Positions 42,949 through 54,727 of a DNA stretch of 64,000 nucleotides are shown in pieces. The notes under the pieces are model-generated. The model saw only the letters and a list, made by a program, of their open reading frames with translations. It searched no databases and was not told where the DNA came from. The position numbers were made by a program, and so were the translations under genes. How positions within the stretch are numbered: position 1 is the stretch's first letter; every line of letters begins with the position of its first letter. Source of the DNA: Buttiauxella brennerae ATCC 51605 (GTDB taxonomy: Bacteria > Pseudomonadota > Gammaproteobacteria > Enterobacterales > Enterobacteriaceae); the NCBI RefSeq assembly GCF_001654925.1, contig NZ_LXER01000032.1:1-64000 (forward strand), written 5' to 3'.

Positions 42949-45396
42949 TTACAATCTCACCGGCTTAATATGCCAAATCTCATCGGCGTATTCCTGAATC
43001 GTCCTGTCGGATGAGAAATACCCCATGTTGGCAATATTGTGCATCGTGCGGATCGTCCACTCTTCCGGCTGGCGATACAGCTCATCTACCCTATCCTGGC
43101 AATCCACATAACTGCGGTAATCTGCCAGCACCTGATAGTGGTCACCAAAGTTGATCAGTGAGTCCAGCAGGTCGCGGTAGCGCGTCGGTTCGCCCGGACT
43201 GAACGTGCCCGTACCGATTTGCGTCAGCACCTGGTGCAGCTCTTCATCTTTTTCATAGTATTCGCGCGGCTGATAGCCTTTACGCCGTAGCGTTTCGACC
43301 TCTTCCGCCGTATTACCAAAGATAAAGATATTATCCGCCCCCACATGTTCCAGCATTTCAACGTTTGCCCCATCCAGCGTGCCGATGGTCAGCGCGCCGT
43401 TCAGGCCAAACTTCATATTACTGGTGCCGGAAGCCTCGGTTCCCGCCAGAGAGATCTGCTCGGAGAGATCAGCCGCCGGGATAATGATCTGTGCAAGGCT
43501 AACGCTATAGTTCGGGATAAACACCACTTTCAGGCGATCTTTCACCACCGGATCGTTGTTGATCACCGTCGCCACATCATTGATGAGGTGAATGATGTGT
43601 TTTGCCATGTAATACGCTGACGCCGCTTTACCGGCGAAGATATTCACGCGCGGCACCCAATCGGCTGTCGGATCGGCCTTAATGCGGTTATAGCGTGTAA
43701 TCACGTGCAGCACATTCATCAACTGGCGCTTGTACTCGTGAATACGTTTGATCTGCACATCAAACAGCGCATTCGGGTTCACCACCACGTTGAGCTGCTG
43801 GCCGATATAACTTGCCAGACGCTTCTTGTTGGCAAGCTTCGCCTTACGCACATCCTGATGCACCGTTGGGTAATCAATATGCTGTTTCAGGTCATTCAAC
43901 TGGCTCAGGTCAGTACGCCAGGTACGGCCAATGTTTTCATCCAGCACTTCTGAAAGCGGCGGGTTAGCCAAAGCCAGCCAGCGACGCGGTGTTACGCCAT
44001 TGGTTTTATTACAAAAACGCATCGGGAAGATTGCGGCGAAATCGGCAAATAGCGACTGCACCATCAGGTTGGAGTGCAGCTCTGAAACGCCGTTAACTTT
44101 GTGGCTGACCACAACCGCAAGCCACGCCATACGCACTTTACGGCCATTCGACTCATCAATAATCGAAGTACGCCCCAGCAAAGCAGTATCGTTTGGATGC
44201 TGCTCCTGCAACGTTTTCAGGAAGTAGTCGTTAATCTCGAAGATTATCTGCAAATGGCGCGGCAAGATTTTGCCGAGCATATCAACCGGCCAGGTTTCCA
44301 GCGCCTCGCTCATCAGCGTGTGATTGGTATAGGAGAATGCCTGGCAGCAAACTTCAAACGCATCTTCCCAGCTGAACTTATGCTCGTCGATAAGCAAGCG
44401 CATCAGCTCAGGGATCGCTAATACCGGATGTGTGTCGTTGAGGTGAATGGCGATTTTATCCGCCAGATTGTCATAGGTTTTATGCAACTGGAAATGGCGG
44501 CTGAGAATGTCCTGCACGGTGGACGACACCAGGAAATACTCCTGGCGCAGACGGAGTTCACGGCCTGAATAGGTCGAGTCGTCCGGGTAGAGCACGCGCG
44601 AGACGTTTTCTGAATGGTTTTTATCTTCGACTGCCGCGAAATAGTCGCCCTGGTTAAATTTACCCAGGTTGATTTCGCTACTCGCTTGCGCATTCCACAG
44701 GCGCAGCGTGTTGGTTGCATCGGTATCGTAGCCAGGGATTATCTGGTCATACGCCACCGCGAGGATCTCTTCAGTTTCTACCCAGCGGAATTTTTTCGCT
44801 TCCATCTGCACTCGCCCGCCAAAGCGCACTTTGTAGCGCGTGTTGTGGCGTTTGAATTCCCATGGATTTCCGTATTCGAGCCAGTAATCCGGCGACTCTT
44901 TCTGGCGGCCATCGACGATATTTTGTTTAAACATACCGTAATCGTAGCGAATGCCGTAACCACGGCCAGGCAAGCCGAGTGTTGCTAATGAATCGAGGAA
45001 ACAGGCGGCGAGACGACCGAGCCCGCCATTACCGAGGCCGGGGTCGTTCTCTTCGTCAATCAACTCTTCAAGATCCAGCCCCATCTCTTCGAGCGCGTTT
45101 TTGACGTCATCATAAATTCCCAATGACAGCAGTGCGTTGGAGAGCGTGCGGCCAATCAAAAACTCCATCGACAGATAGTAAACCTGGCGAACTTCCTGGG
45201 AAAGCTGAGCACGGTTAGAGCGCAACCAGCGCTCTACCAAACGGTCGCGAACCGCAAACAACGTGGCGTTGAGCCACTCATGTTTGTTCGCGATAACCGG
45301 ATCTTTCCCGACAGTAAACATCAGCTTATAGGCGATTGAATGCTTGAGTGCCTCTGTACTGAGCGTCGGTGACGAATAGGAAAAAGGTGCGTTCAT
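42949..45396 (-). CDS. glgP: Glycogen phosphorylase
   Basis: GT35 phosphorylase that shortens glycogen chains to glucose 1-phosphate. The PLP-lysine region [20 protein letters not shown] and [20 protein letters not shown] are present. The 815 residues equal the E. coli enzyme; it is clearly distinct from malP in the N-terminal region. It is the last gene of glgBXCAP, 22 bases after glgA. Confidence 0.98.
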   Translation of the reverse strand: MNAPFSYSSPTLSTEALKHSIAYKLMFTVGKDPVIANKHEWLNATLFAVRDRLVERWLRSNRAQLSQEVRQVYYLSMEFLIGRTLSNALLSLGIYDDVKNALEEMGLDLEELIDEENDPGLGNGGLGRLAACFLDSLATLGLPGRGYGIRYDYGMFKQNIVDGRQKESPDYWLEYGNPWEFKRHNTRYKVRFGGRVQMEAKKFRWVETEEILAVAYDQIIPGYDTDATNTLRLWNAQASSEINLGKFNQGDYFAAVEDKNHSENVSRVLYPDDSTYSGRELRLRQEYFLVSSTVQDILSRHFQLHKTYDNLADKIAIHLNDTHPVLAIPELMRLLIDEHKFSWEDAFEVCCQAFSYTNHTLMSEALETWPVDMLGKILPRHLQIIFEINDYFLKTLQEQHPNDTALLGRTSIIDESNGRKVRMAWLAVVVSHKVNGVSELHSNLMVQSLFADFAAIFPMRFCNKTNGVTPRRWLALANPPLSEVLDENIGRTWRTDLSQLNDLKQHIDYPTVHQDVRKAKLANKKRLASYIGQQLNVVVNPNALFDVQIKRIHEYKRQLMNVLHVITRYNRIKADPTADWVPRVNIFAGKAASAYYMAKHIIHLINDVATVINNDPVVKDRLKVVFIPNYSVSLAQIIIPAADLSEQISLAGTEASGTSNMKFGLNGALTIGTLDGANVEMLEHVGADNIFIFGNTAEEVETLRRKGYQPREYYEKDEELHQVLTQIGTGTFSPGEPTRYRDLLDSLINFGDHYQVLADYRSYVDCQDRVDELYRQPEEWTIRTMHNIANMGYFSSDRTIQEYADEIWHIKPVRL

Positions 45397-45418
45397 ATCA
45401 GTGATTCCTGGTGGATGG

Positions 45419-46852
45419 CTACAGCAAACGTTGATACAAGTCGCGGTAAGAGTGCGCCGCTACCTGCCAGCTAAAATCCATGCCCATTGCCTGACGTTGA
45501 ACAAATCGCCACAGCGAAGGGCGAGACCACAACACGAAGGCACGTCTGATCGCTCTTAACAGCGACCAGGCATTACTGTCTTCAAACACGAACCCACTGG
45601 CGATACCATCTGCCAGGTTTTCCAGCGAGCTGTCAGACACAGTATCTGCAAGCCCGCCCGTGCGCCGCACCAGCGGCAAAGTGCCGTACTTCAAGCCATA
45701 CAATTGCGTTAAACCACAAGGTTCAAAACGGCTTGGTACCATAATCACATCAGCCCCGCCCATAATGCGGTGCGAGAATGCTTCGTGGTAGCCGATTTGC
45801 ACCCCCACTTGTCCTGGATGTTCCGCCGCTGCCGCAAGGAACCCCTCCTGCATTACCGAATCACCCGCCCCCAGTAATGCCAGTTGCCCGCCTTGCTCGA
45901 GTAAACCCGGCAACGCTTCCAGCACTAAATCCAACCCTTTCTGGCTGGTTAAACGGCTGACCACTGCAAACAGTGGCGCTTTGTCGTTAACTTTCAGCCC
46001 CATGGCTACCTGCAACTGCCGTTTGTTTTCGGCCTTTTCTTCCAGCGAGTCGCGGGTGTAGCGAGAAGCCAGAAGTAAGTCATGGGCCGGGTCCCAGATT
46101 TTTTCATCCACGCCATTGAGGATACCGGACAAACGTCCCTCACGATGGCGCTGGCGCAACAATCCTTCCATTCCGTAGGCAAATTGCGGTTCGGTTATCT
46201 CGCGGGCATAAGTCGGGCTGACCGCCGTAATATGATCAGCATAGTAAAGGCCAGCTTTCAAGTACGAAATTTGACCATTAAACTCCAGACCGTTGATGTT
46301 GTAGAACGACCAAGGCAGATCAATTTCATTCATATGATGGGCATAAAACAGCCCCTGGTACGCCAGGTTGTGGACGGTAAATACCGACTTTGCCGGGCGA
46401 CCACGCGCTTCCAGGTACGCAGGCACCAGGCCCGCATGCCAGTCATGCGCATGCACGATATCCGGGCGCCAGAAGGGGTCCAGACCACATGCCATCTCAG
46501 CACCTACCCAACCCAGCAATGCAAAACGCAGCACGTTGTCGGTGTAAGCGAACTGATTGGTATCGTGATATGGGCTGCCGGGGCGTTCGTATAAATGTGG
46601 AGCGTCAATGAGGTAAATCCCCACGCCGTTGAAGTGGCCATATAACAAAGTCATATGACCCGCGAAGGTGTCGCGGTGTGCAACAACCTGTGCATCAACA
46701 ATGCCACGACGAATATCAGGGAAAGCAGGCAGCAGGACTCGCGTCTCCACCCCGCCTGCAATTTGTGCCGCCGGTAACGCGCCAAGCACATCTGCCAGAC
46801 CACCCGTTTTCAGCAGTGGAAACATTTCAGAACATACATGTAAGACCTGCAT
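45419..46852 (-). CDS. glgA: Glycogen synthase (ADP-glucose dependent)
   Basis: GT5 glucosyltransferase that elongates alpha-1,4-glucan from ADP-glucose. The N-terminal ADP-glucose site KTGGL has Lys 15, and the C-terminal GT-B domain contains [20 protein letters not shown] and [10 protein letters not shown]. Length 477, as in E. coli. It is preceded by an unusual intercistronic hairpin after glgC. Confidence 0.98.
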   Translation of the reverse strand: MQVLHVCSEMFPLLKTGGLADVLGALPAAQIAGGVETRVLLPAFPDIRRGIVDAQVVAHRDTFAGHMTLLYGHFNGVGIYLIDAPHLYERPGSPYHDTNQFAYTDNVLRFALLGWVGAEMACGLDPFWRPDIVHAHDWHAGLVPAYLEARGRPAKSVFTVHNLAYQGLFYAHHMNEIDLPWSFYNINGLEFNGQISYLKAGLYYADHITAVSPTYAREITEPQFAYGMEGLLRQRHREGRLSGILNGVDEKIWDPAHDLLLASRYTRDSLEEKAENKRQLQVAMGLKVNDKAPLFAVVSRLTSQKGLDLVLEALPGLLEQGGQLALLGAGDSVMQEGFLAAAAEHPGQVGVQIGYHEAFSHRIMGGADVIMVPSRFEPCGLTQLYGLKYGTLPLVRRTGGLADTVSDSSLENLADGIASGFVFEDSNAWSLLRAIRRAFVLWSRPSLWRFVQRQAMGMDFSWQVAAHSYRDLYQRLL

Positions 46853-46922
46853 TATCGCTCCCGTATGGAAAGTCGCAGCGCTCTCATCAAGTAAACTTCA
46901 GGAGCGCCAAACGATAAAACTT

Positions 46923-46948
46923 CACCGTGCAACCCTTGCTGCACGGTG
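46923..46948 (-). terminator. Intercistronic hairpin between glgC and glgA
   Basis: A perfect 9-bp inverted repeat CACCGTGCA / TGCACGGTG with an 8-base loop lies 16 bases after the glgC stop. On the transcribed strand it is followed by AAGTTTTATCG, a short interrupted T run. It could be a partial terminator or processing site that lowers glgA-glgP output relative to glgBXC. Confidence 0.45.
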
Positions 46949-46964
46949 ATCAATCCTTTAAAAC

Positions 46965-48248
46965 TTAACCAGGCAGCTTGGCCAGCATTTCACGGGTGAC
47001 AAGCACAATACCTTCTTCAGAACGGTAGAAACGGCGCGCATCTTCTTCGGCGTTTTCCCCGACGACCATCCCTTCAGGAATGACGCAGGCGCGATCGATA
47101 ATGCAACGACGCAAACGGCAGGAACGCCCGACGACGACATCCGGCAACAATACTGACGAGTCAATATTGCAAAACGAGTTAACGCGCACGCGTGGGAACA
47201 GCACCGACTGAACCACCACCGAGCCCGAAATAATGCAGCCGCCAGAAACCAGTGAGTTCAGCGTCATGCCGTGGCTGCCGGAGCGGTCTTGCACAAATTT
47301 AGCCGGAGGCAACGGCTCCATATGCGTGCGGATTGGCCAATCCCGGTCGTACATATCCAGCTCTGGCGTTACCGAAGCAAGGTCGAGGTTGGCTTTCCAG
47401 TAGGCTTCAAGCGTCCCCACATCACGCCAGTAGGGTTCGGCATCCGGGTCTGATTGCACGCAAGAAAGTGGGAATGGGTGGGCGAAGGCCGAGCCGGATT
47501 TCATGACATACGGAATGATATCTTTCCCGAAATCGTGGCTTGAGTTTTCGTCTTTATCGTCAGCTTCCAGCAGTTCGTAGAGGTAATCGGCGTCAAAAAC
47601 GTAGATCCCCATGCTGGCGAGCGCTTTGCTGTCGTCACCAGGCATAGACGGTGGGTTAGCCGGTTTCTCAACGAACTCGATAATTTTCTCTTCGTTATCA
47701 ACCGCCATCACGCCAAATGCTGAGGCTTCATGGAGTGGAACTGGCATACAGGCCACGGTACAGCGCGCACCTTTTTCCACATGGTCAATCAACATGCGCG
47801 AGTAATCTTGCTTGTAGATATGGTCACCCGCGAGGATAACCACATACTCCGCTTTGTAGCGGCGGATAATATCGAGGTTCTGCGTGACAGCATCGGCGGT
47901 GCCGCGATACCAGTTTTCACCATGCACACGTTGCTGCGCCGGGAGCAAATCGACAAACTCGTTCATCTCTTCGCTGAAGAATGACCAGCCACGCTGAATA
48001 TGCTGTATCAACGTGTGAGACTGATATTGCGTAATCACGCCAATACGACGAATACCTGAGTTAATGCAATTCGACAGCGCAAAATCAATAATCCGGAACT
48101 TGCCACCAAAGTGGACAGCAGGCTTGGCGCGCGTTGAAGTCAAATCTTTCAATCGGGTACCGCGCCCACCAGCCAGAATCAGGGCGACAGATTTATTTGG
48201 CAGTTGTCTTGCCAACATCAGAGGATCGTTCTTATCAAGCCTAACCAT
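46965..48248 (-). CDS. glgC: Glucose-1-phosphate adenylyltransferase (ADP-glucose pyrophosphorylase)
   Basis: Makes ADP-glucose from glucose 1-phosphate and ATP; the regulated step of bacterial glycogen synthesis, activated by fructose 1,6-bisphosphate. The nucleotide-binding [14 protein letters not shown], activator-site [14 protein letters not shown] and the [10 protein letters not shown] stretch are present, followed by a left-handed beta-helix C-terminus. The ATG at 48248 ([12 protein letters not shown]) gives 427 residues and lies 14 bases from glgX; longer frames read into the glgX end. The tail is a few residues shorter than in E. coli. Confidence 0.97.
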   Translation of the reverse strand: MVRLDKNDPLMLARQLPNKSVALILAGGRGTRLKDLTSTRAKPAVHFGGKFRIIDFALSNCINSGIRRIGVITQYQSHTLIQHIQRGWSFFSEEMNEFVDLLPAQQRVHGENWYRGTADAVTQNLDIIRRYKAEYVVILAGDHIYKQDYSRMLIDHVEKGARCTVACMPVPLHEASAFGVMAVDNEEKIIEFVEKPANPPSMPGDDSKALASMGIYVFDADYLYELLEADDKDENSSHDFGKDIIPYVMKSGSAFAHPFPLSCVQSDPDAEPYWRDVGTLEAYWKANLDLASVTPELDMYDRDWPIRTHMEPLPPAKFVQDRSGSHGMTLNSLVSGGCIISGSVVVQSVLFPRVRVNSFCNIDSSVLLPDVVVGRSCRLRRCIIDRACVIPEGMVVGENAEEDARRFYRSEEGIVLVTREMLAKLPG

Positions 48249-48262
48249 GACTGACTCCTTTT

Positions 48263-50245
48263 TTATGATTTCTGGAAAACGCATACTCCGTGCGCGGGAC
48301 CATGCCATACAGCCATCACTACCGGGTTGTCTTCACCGGCAAACGGAGGAATAGCACGCCATTCCCCTTCGGGTAGAACGATGTCGGCCACTTCTTCGGT
48401 AGCGTTAATCGTTATTAGCCAACGGTCTGAGAGTTGGATTTGTAACCGGTGAACCCCATTCTCCCACTCGCCAGCATTCAGAGGCTGGGCCTCTTTATTC
48501 CACCAGCGCACATTGCCATCACCTTCCTCCCACCAGACATTCCGGGTAAGTGCTGGAATCGTCTTGCGCAGATGAATCAATGCCGCGGTAAAAGTGGTTA
48601 AGCCATCATTACAGTTTTCCCAGTCAAGCCATGTCAGCTGGTTATCCTGGCAATAAGCGTTGTTATTCCCATGTTGGCTATGACCATGTTCATCACCGGC
48701 CAAAAGCATCGGCGTACCCTGAGAGAGCAGCAACAACGTCAGCAAGGCGTGAACGCTGTCGCGCCGTCTTTCTTTAATATTGAGCGAGGCTTCCAGCCCT
48801 TCGAAGCCATAGTTATTGCTGTAGTTATTGTTCGTGCCATCACGGTTGTCTTCACCGTTAGCTTCGTTGTGTTTTTGGTTGAAGCTGACACAATCACGCA
48901 GCGTAAAACCGTCGTGAGCCGTGATTAAATTGATGCTGGTCGAAGGAAGACGATCGCCATGGCGATAGACATCGCTTGAACCGGCAAAGCGGCAAGCGAA
49001 TCCCCCCAACGATAAATCTTGTCGCAGCCAGAAACGGCGCATGCCATCACGAAAATGATCGTTCCACTCCGCAAATAACGGTGGATAGTTGCCGACCTGA
49101 TAACCCCCCGCGCCAATATCCCAGGGTTCCGCTATCAGTTTTATCTGCGACAAAACCGGGTCATTTTTAATGGCTTCAAACAGCGGCGCATCCTGGCGAA
49201 ATTCCGGCGTGCGCCCCATAACAGAAGCTAAATCGAAACGGAAACCATCAATGTGGCAACTGTCGACCCAATAACGCAGGCAATCCACCACCTGCGCCAC
49301 CACGCCTGGCGTGCTCAGATTCAGCGTATTACCGCAACCGGTCCAGTTCTGGTAATCACCGTTATCCATTAACCAATAATAGCTACGGTTGTCGATTCCG
49401 CTTAGGGAGAGGGTTGGGCCGTCGCGATCCAGCTCCGCACTGTGGTTAAGAACAATGTCGAGAATGACCTCAATACCCGCCTCATGCAGCGCTTTCACCG
49501 CACCACGCAGCTCGTTAGCAGCCGCCAGCGGATCATGGTTCACCGCGTAGTAGCCTTCGACGGCGTAAAACGAACGCGGGTTATAGCCCCAATAGTTGCT
49601 TAAACCTAAATGGGCGACGCGTGGCTCTGTGACAAAATGCGCCACCGGCATCAGTTCCAACGCCGTAATCCCCAGGCGTTTGAAGTAGTTAATCATCACC
49701 GGATGGCCCAGTGCGGCATACGTGCCGCGCAGCTCTTCGGGGATCTCAGGGTGTAGTAGCGTCAGGCCGCGAACATGCGCTTCGTAAATAACCGTGTCGC
49801 CCCACGGCGTGCGCGGGTGCTCGTCGCCTTCCCAGTCGAATACATCACGCACCACAACACATTTCGCCATGTGTGGGCCGCTGTCTTCCAGGTTTGGCTC
49901 GTCATAACCGCCGTGTAGATGCGGGTGGTTATCGACCCCGCCAACAACCACTCGCGCGCAAGGGTCGAGCAGCAGTTTTGCCGGGTTAAAACGGTGCCCG
50001 TTTTGCGGGTCCCACGGGCCATGAACGCGATAGCCATACTGCAGGCCAGGCTTCGCTTCGGGTAAATAACCATGCCAGATGTCACCCGTGCGCACGGGCA
50101 TGTCGTACCGCCGTTCATGGCCGTGCTGGTCAAAAACACACAGTTCGACTTTTTCAGCATGAGCCGAAAACAGCGTGAAATTGACACCTTTGCCATCAAA
50201 AAACGAACCATACGGAGCCGGACTCCCGGTGGTCAGTTGTGTCAT
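48263..50245 (-). CDS. glgX: Glycogen debranching enzyme GlgX
   Basis: GH13 isoamylase-type enzyme removing short alpha-1,6 branches left by phosphorylase. An N-terminal CBM48 ([20 protein letters not shown]) is followed by the catalytic barrel: [21 protein letters not shown] (nucleophile Asp), LIAEPWDIG (acid/base Glu) and ITAHDGFTL. The ATG at 50245 overlaps the glgB stop by 4 bases and gives 660 residues; three more N-terminal codons groups upstream are inside glgB. Confidence 0.97.
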   Translation of the reverse strand: MTQLTTGSPAPYGSFFDGKGVNFTLFSAHAEKVELCVFDQHGHERRYDMPVRTGDIWHGYLPEAKPGLQYGYRVHGPWDPQNGHRFNPAKLLLDPCARVVVGGVDNHPHLHGGYDEPNLEDSGPHMAKCVVVRDVFDWEGDEHPRTPWGDTVIYEAHVRGLTLLHPEIPEELRGTYAALGHPVMINYFKRLGITALELMPVAHFVTEPRVAHLGLSNYWGYNPRSFYAVEGYYAVNHDPLAAANELRGAVKALHEAGIEVILDIVLNHSAELDRDGPTLSLSGIDNRSYYWLMDNGDYQNWTGCGNTLNLSTPGVVAQVVDCLRYWVDSCHIDGFRFDLASVMGRTPEFRQDAPLFEAIKNDPVLSQIKLIAEPWDIGAGGYQVGNYPPLFAEWNDHFRDGMRRFWLRQDLSLGGFACRFAGSSDVYRHGDRLPSTSINLITAHDGFTLRDCVSFNQKHNEANGEDNRDGTNNNYSNNYGFEGLEASLNIKERRRDSVHALLTLLLLSQGTPMLLAGDEHGHSQHGNNNAYCQDNQLTWLDWENCNDGLTTFTAALIHLRKTIPALTRNVWWEEGDGNVRWWNKEAQPLNAGEWENGVHRLQIQLSDRWLITINATEEVADIVLPEGEWRAIPPFAGEDNPVVMAVWHGPAHGVCVFQKS

Positions 50246-52428
50246 TCCGCCTCCCGTACCAACCAAATTGTTGAGAGTGGTGGCAACGTCAGACTCAGAG
50301 AATGGTCACGCCCGTGGCTTGGGATCTCGTCGCTATGTACCCCGCCACTGTTCCCCGCATTACTGCCGTGATAATGCATTGAGTCCGTGTTCAGCTCTTC
50401 GCGCCAACGCCCCGGCTGGTTGATACCAAAGCGATAGTTGTAGCGCGGCACCGGAGTGAAGTTACTGGCAACAATGATTTCATTGCCCTTCGAGTCGCGG
50501 CGCACAAAGATAAACACCGAATTAACGTTGTCTTCGACCACCAGCCATTCAAAGCCGTAGCTGTCAAAATCCAGCTCGTGCATCGCAGCGTGGTGACGGT
50601 AAGTATGGTTCAAATCGCGGACCAGGCGTTTCACACCGTGGTGCCAGTTATCGCCCCCTTCCAGCAAATGCCAGTCGAGGCTGCTGTCGTGGTTCCATTC
50701 GCGACCCTGGGCAAATTCGTTGCCCATAAACAGCAACTTCTTGCCTGGGAATGCCCACATCCAACCGTAGTAAGCACGCAGATTGGCAAATTTCTGCCAG
50801 GCATCACCCGGCATGCGGTCAAGAATGGATTTTTTACCGTGGACCACTTCGTCGTGCGACAACGGCAGCACGAAGTTTTCGGTGCTGTTGTACAGCATGC
50901 CGAAAGTCATTTTGTCGTGATGGAACTGGCGATGAACCGGATCAAGTTTCATGTAATCGAGCGTGTCGTGCATCCAGCCCAGGTTCCACTTAAACCAGAA
51001 CCCGAGGCCACCCATAGTTGATGGGCGCGACACACCACTAAAGTCAGTAGACTCTTCCGCCATGGTGACGGCACCCGGCGTTTGCTCGCCGATAATACGG
51101 TTGGTATTGCGCAGGAATTCGATAGCTTCGAGGTTCTCGCGCCCGCCTTTGTCGTTCGGGATCCACTCGCCAGGCTGGCGGCTGTAGTCGCGGTAAATCA
51201 TCGATGCCACCGCATCAACGCGTAAACCGTCGATGCCGAAACGCTCAATCCAGTAAAGCGCATTACCCACCAGATAGTTGCTGACTTCACGCCGCCCATA
51301 GTTGTAAATCAGCGTGTTCCAGTCCTGGTGATAACCTTCGCGCGGGTCGCCGTGTTCGTACAGCGATGTGCCGTCAAACTTCGCAAGGCCAGCGTCGTCG
51401 GTCGGGAAATGCCCTGGCACCCAGTCGAGCAGCACGTTTAAGCCCGCAGCATGTGCGGCATTGATAAAGTAACGGAAGTCTTCGCGCGTACCGAAACGGC
51501 GCGTGGGCGCGTACAAACCTTGCGGTTGATAACCCCAGCTACCATCGAACGGGTGTTCGTTAATCGGCAGCAATTCGAGATGCGTAAAGCCCATCTCTTT
51601 GACGTACGGCACCAGTTGGTCCGCCAGTTCACGGTAACTGAGCCAGAAATTATTGTCGGTATGGCGGCGCCATGACCCAAGATGCACTTCATAAATGGAA
51701 ATCGGCTGGTCAAAGCCGTTAGCACGCTGGCGGGCGGGGCTTAGCGTCGTTTTATCAGGCAGCCCGCAAATCAGTGATGCCGTTTCCGGGCGCATTTGCG
51801 ACTCAAACGCGTACGGGTCAGCCTTCAGGCGTAAATGCCCTTCGGTATCAATGAGTTCGAATTTATATAATTGCCCAGGATGAGCGCCAGGAATAAAGAG
51901 TTCCCAGATACCGCTTTCGCGACGCAAACGCATCGGGTGGCGACGGCCGTCCCAATAGTTAAACTGGCCAACGACGGAAACACGTCGGGCATTAGGTGCC
52001 CAAACGGAGAAACGAGTGCCGGTCACGCCATCCATCGTGTCGGCATGTGCGCCAAGCGTTTCGTACGGGCGCAAATGCGTGCCTTCGGATAGCAGCCAGC
52101 TATCCATTTCCTGAATCAGCGGCCCAAAGCGATATGGGTCATCAATCAGGTTTTCATGGCCATGCCACATAACAGCCAGTTGGTAGCGGAAAGGATTTTT
52201 GCGCCGGGCAATTACCCCGCAAAAGAAACCGCGCGAATCAATACATTCTAACTTGCCGACCTTCCCACCGGTCTTCGGGTCGATAATCCACACTTCTGTG
52301 GCGTTCGGTAACAGGGCACGAACTTCCAGCCCGGCTTCAGTTTTATGCATTCCCAGCAGAGAAAAAGGATCAGCAAAATGACCCGCAATTAGCGCATTTA
52401 TCACGTCTTTTTCTGGATGAACAGACAT
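50242..52428 (-). CDS. glgB: 1,4-alpha-glucan branching enzyme
   Basis: GH13 enzyme introducing alpha-1,6 branches into glycogen. Two N-terminal beta-sandwich modules precede the barrel; catalytic regions are [27 protein letters not shown] (nucleophile), TMAEESTDF (acid/base) and [12 protein letters not shown]. The ATG at 52428 ([13 protein letters not shown]) gives exactly 728 residues, as in E. coli, with AGGA ahead; ATGs at 52455 and 52518 would add residues with no family match. First gene of glgBXCAP. Confidence 0.97.
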   Translation of the reverse strand: MSVHPEKDVINALIAGHFADPFSLLGMHKTEAGLEVRALLPNATEVWIIDPKTGGKVGKLECIDSRGFFCGVIARRKNPFRYQLAVMWHGHENLIDDPYRFGPLIQEMDSWLLSEGTHLRPYETLGAHADTMDGVTGTRFSVWAPNARRVSVVGQFNYWDGRRHPMRLRRESGIWELFIPGAHPGQLYKFELIDTEGHLRLKADPYAFESQMRPETASLICGLPDKTTLSPARQRANGFDQPISIYEVHLGSWRRHTDNNFWLSYRELADQLVPYVKEMGFTHLELLPINEHPFDGSWGYQPQGLYAPTRRFGTREDFRYFINAAHAAGLNVLLDWVPGHFPTDDAGLAKFDGTSLYEHGDPREGYHQDWNTLIYNYGRREVSNYLVGNALYWIERFGIDGLRVDAVASMIYRDYSRQPGEWIPNDKGGRENLEAIEFLRNTNRIIGEQTPGAVTMAEESTDFSGVSRPSTMGGLGFWFKWNLGWMHDTLDYMKLDPVHRQFHHDKMTFGMLYNSTENFVLPLSHDEVVHGKKSILDRMPGDAWQKFANLRAYYGWMWAFPGKKLLFMGNEFAQGREWNHDSSLDWHLLEGGDNWHHGVKRLVRDLNHTYRHHAAMHELDFDSYGFEWLVVEDNVNSVFIFVRRDSKGNEIIVASNFTPVPRYNYRFGINQPGRWREELNTDSMHYHGSNAGNSGGVHSDEIPSHGRDHSLSLTLPPLSTIWLVREAE

Positions 52429-52601
52429 GGTTTCGTCCTGTTTTTTGTCATTCATTGACCCTAACGGACGGCAATAACATTGTTTTCCTGCAAGCCGTTC
52501 CGCCCAACTAATGTTCATGGCGGTTTATCGCCCTGAATAAAGCATAGCCAACGCTCTGTTTTGCTCCCGAAAATTAATGAACTAAAGTCATACGCTTCAT
52601 G

Positions 52602-52727
52602 TATACCCAAATAATTCACATTATGGGAAGGCGGTAAGCTCAGGAATCCCCAAGAGCTTACTTAAGTAAGTGACTGGGGTGACGGAGTGCAACCAACACA
52701 TCCATAACGTGAAGTATGAAGGGTATA
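52602..52727 (+). repeat. ERIC element 4 (asd-glgB gap)
   Basis: A 126-bp ERIC from TATACCC to GGGTATA whose core CAAGAGCTTACTTAAGTAAG and GTGACTGGGGTGA is the closest of the four to the published consensus. It lies in the 349-base gap between asd and glgB, immediately beyond the asd terminator; the rest of the gap presumably contains the glgB promoter, which I could not place. Confidence 0.94.
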
Positions 52728-52734
52728 TGACGTG

Positions 52735-52763
52735 ATAAAAAAAGGGGCTGCAATGCCCCTTTG
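52735..52763 (-). terminator. Intrinsic terminator of asd
   Basis: On the minus strand an AAGGGGC / GCCCCTT stem with a 6-base loop is followed by a run of T residues. It begins 15 bases after the asd stop. Confidence 0.92.
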
Positions 52764-52777
52764 GTGAGTAAGTGTAA

Positions 52778-53884
52778 TTATGCGAGCAAGCGCAACATTC
52801 TACGTAACGGTTCGGCAGCGCCCCACAGCAACTGGTCGCCAACAGTGAAGGCAGACAAGTACTCAGGACCCATATTCAGTTTACGCAAACGCCCGACGGG
52901 AGTAGTGAGCGTGCCGGTTACTGCCGCAGGCGTCAGCTCACGCATAGTGATATCACGGTCGTTTGGCACGACTTTGACCCAATCGTTATGCCCGGCCAGC
53001 ATCGCTTCGATGGTTGGCAGAGAGACATCTTTTTTCAGTTTCAGAGTGAATGCCTGGCTGTGGCAGCGCAGTGCGCCAACGCGGACACACAAGCCATCAA
53101 CTGGGATGATTGTGCCGGTATTAAGGATTTTGTTGGTCTCAGCCTGGCCTTTCCACTCTTCGCGGGTCTGGCCATTATCAAGCTGCTTGTCGATCCATGG
53201 GATCAGGCTGCCAGCCAATGGCACACCGAAGTTATCGGTTGGCAGGCTGCCGCCACGTGCAAGGTCTGTCACTTTGCGTTCAATGTTCAGGATGGCAGAA
53301 GCCGGGTCCGCCAGTTCGCTGGCAACATGGCTGTGCAATTGGCCCATCTGGGTCAGCAATTCACGCATATGACGTGCGCCGCCACCGGAAGCCGCCTGGT
53401 AAGTCGCCACAGACACCCAGTCAACCAGGTCGTTTGCGAACAGACCGCCAAGGGACATCAGCATCAAGCTGACTGTGCAGTTACCGCCCACAAAGGTTTT
53501 CACGCCGTTGTTCAGACCTTCCTGAATAACGTGCTGGTTTACCGGGTCGAGAATAATAATCGCGTCATCTTTCATACGCAGTGAAGACGCTGCATCAATC
53601 CAGTAACCTTGCCAGCCGCTTTCACGGAGCTTTGGATAGATTTCGTTGGTATAATCGCCGCCCTGGCAGGTAATGATAATGTCCAGTGCCTTCAGCGCTT
53701 CCAGGTCATATGCGTCTTGCAGCGTGCCATTGTTCTGGCCTGCAAAAGACGGGGCCGGGAGGCCTAACTGGGAAGTGGAGAAGAAAACTGGGCGAATGGC
53801 GTCAAAATCGCGTTCTTCAACCATGCGTTGCATGAGAACGGAACCGACCATACCGCGCCAACCGATAAAACCAACATTTTTCAT
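52778..53884 (-). CDS. asd: Aspartate-semialdehyde dehydrogenase
   Basis: Reduces aspartyl phosphate to aspartate semialdehyde with NADPH, the branch point to lysine, diaminopimelate, threonine and methionine. The NADP-binding [10 protein letters not shown] is at residues 8-17, and the catalytic cysteine is Cys 136 in GGNCTVSL. Length 368. It is monocistronic, with its own terminator, and divergent from yhgN. Confidence 0.98.
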   Translation of the reverse strand: MKNVGFIGWRGMVGSVLMQRMVEERDFDAIRPVFFSTSQLGLPAPSFAGQNNGTLQDAYDLEALKALDIIITCQGGDYTNEIYPKLRESGWQGYWIDAASSLRMKDDAIIILDPVNQHVIQEGLNNGVKTFVGGNCTVSLMLMSLGGLFANDLVDWVSVATYQAASGGGARHMRELLTQMGQLHSHVASELADPASAILNIERKVTDLARGGSLPTDNFGVPLAGSLIPWIDKQLDNGQTREEWKGQAETNKILNTGTIIPVDGLCVRVGALRCHSQAFTLKLKKDVSLPTIEAMLAGHNDWVKVVPNDRDITMRELTPAAVTGTLTTPVGRLRKLNMGPEYLSAFTVGDQLLWGAAEPLRRMLRLLA

Positions 53885-54043
53885 AGCGACTAATCCTGCG
53901 GATGTGTGTTGTGTACATTAATTGAGATTACTGTTCACCTTACAAAATGCTGCCGAAGTCGCAAGTGAAATTAATCAATGATATGCAAGCTATTAGAAAT
54001 AGAACTTATCAATGAACACGTTATTTATTAGAGAACACCATTC

Positions 54044-54637
54044 ATGACCGAAATCATTTCTGCGGCAGTACTGTTAATCCTGATTATGGACCCGTTAGGA
54101 AACCTGCCGATTTTTATGTCAGTGCTCAAGCATACCGAGCCGAAGCGCCGCCGGGCCATCATGATCCGCGAGCTGCTTATTGCGCTGATAATCATGCTTA
54201 TTTTCCTGTTTGCCGGGGAAAAAATTCTCGCATTCCTTAATCTGCGTGCGGAAAGCGTGTCGATTTCCGGCGGGATTATTCTGTTCCTGATCGCCATCAG
54301 AATGATTTTCCCAAGCAAGGAAGGAAACGCTTCTGGCCTGCCTGCGGGTGAAGAACCCTTTATCGTGCCGCTGGCGATCCCATTGGTTGCCGGACCGACA
54401 CTTCTGGCCACTTTAATGCTGTTATCGCATCAGTATCCAAACCAGATGGGACATTTAGTCGCCGCACTTTTACTGGCCTGGGGCGGTACCGTGGCAATTT
54501 TGCTGCAATCTTCTCTTTTCTTACGCCTGTTGGGCGAGAAAGGGGTGAATGCGCTGGAGCGTTTAATGGGGTTGATATTGGTTATGCTGGCGACGCAGAT
54601 GTTCCTCGATGGGTTGCGGGTGTGGATGAAGGGTTAA
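54044..54637 (+). CDS. yhgN: MarC-family inner membrane protein YhgN
   Basis: Predicted six-helix inner-membrane protein of the MarC/UPF0056 family with no settled function. The typical N-terminal VLLILIMDPLGNLPIFMSVL and the central LAIPLVAGPTLLATLMLL motifs are present. Length 197, equal to E. coli YhgN. In E. coli gntU follows; here the next genes are yicI-yicJ, so this is a synteny break. Confidence 0.93.
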   Translation: MTEIISAAVLLILIMDPLGNLPIFMSVLKHTEPKRRRAIMIRELLIALIIMLIFLFAGEKILAFLNLRAESVSISGGIILFLIAIRMIFPSKEGNASGLPAGEEPFIVPLAIPLVAGPTLLATLMLLSHQYPNQMGHLVAALLLAWGGTVAILLQSSLFLRLLGEKGVNALERLMGLILVMLATQMFLDGLRVWMKG

Positions 54638-54646
54638 ATAAAAAAA

Positions 54647-54722
54647 CGGTGGATGTCGCTTGCGCTAATCCACCCTACAACTGCTCTTCGTAGGTCGGAT
54701 TAGCGTTAGCGACATCCGACAC
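54647..54722. repeat. REP pair (BIME) between yhgN and yicI
   Basis: GGTGGATGTCGCTTGCGCTA and the inverted TAGGTCGGATTAGCGTTAGC face each other around a 15-base linker, in the same arrangement as 31163-31241. It occupies the gap between convergent yhgN and yicI and coincides with the breakpoint in gene order relative to E. coli. Confidence 0.85.
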
Positions 54723-54727
54723 ATTCA

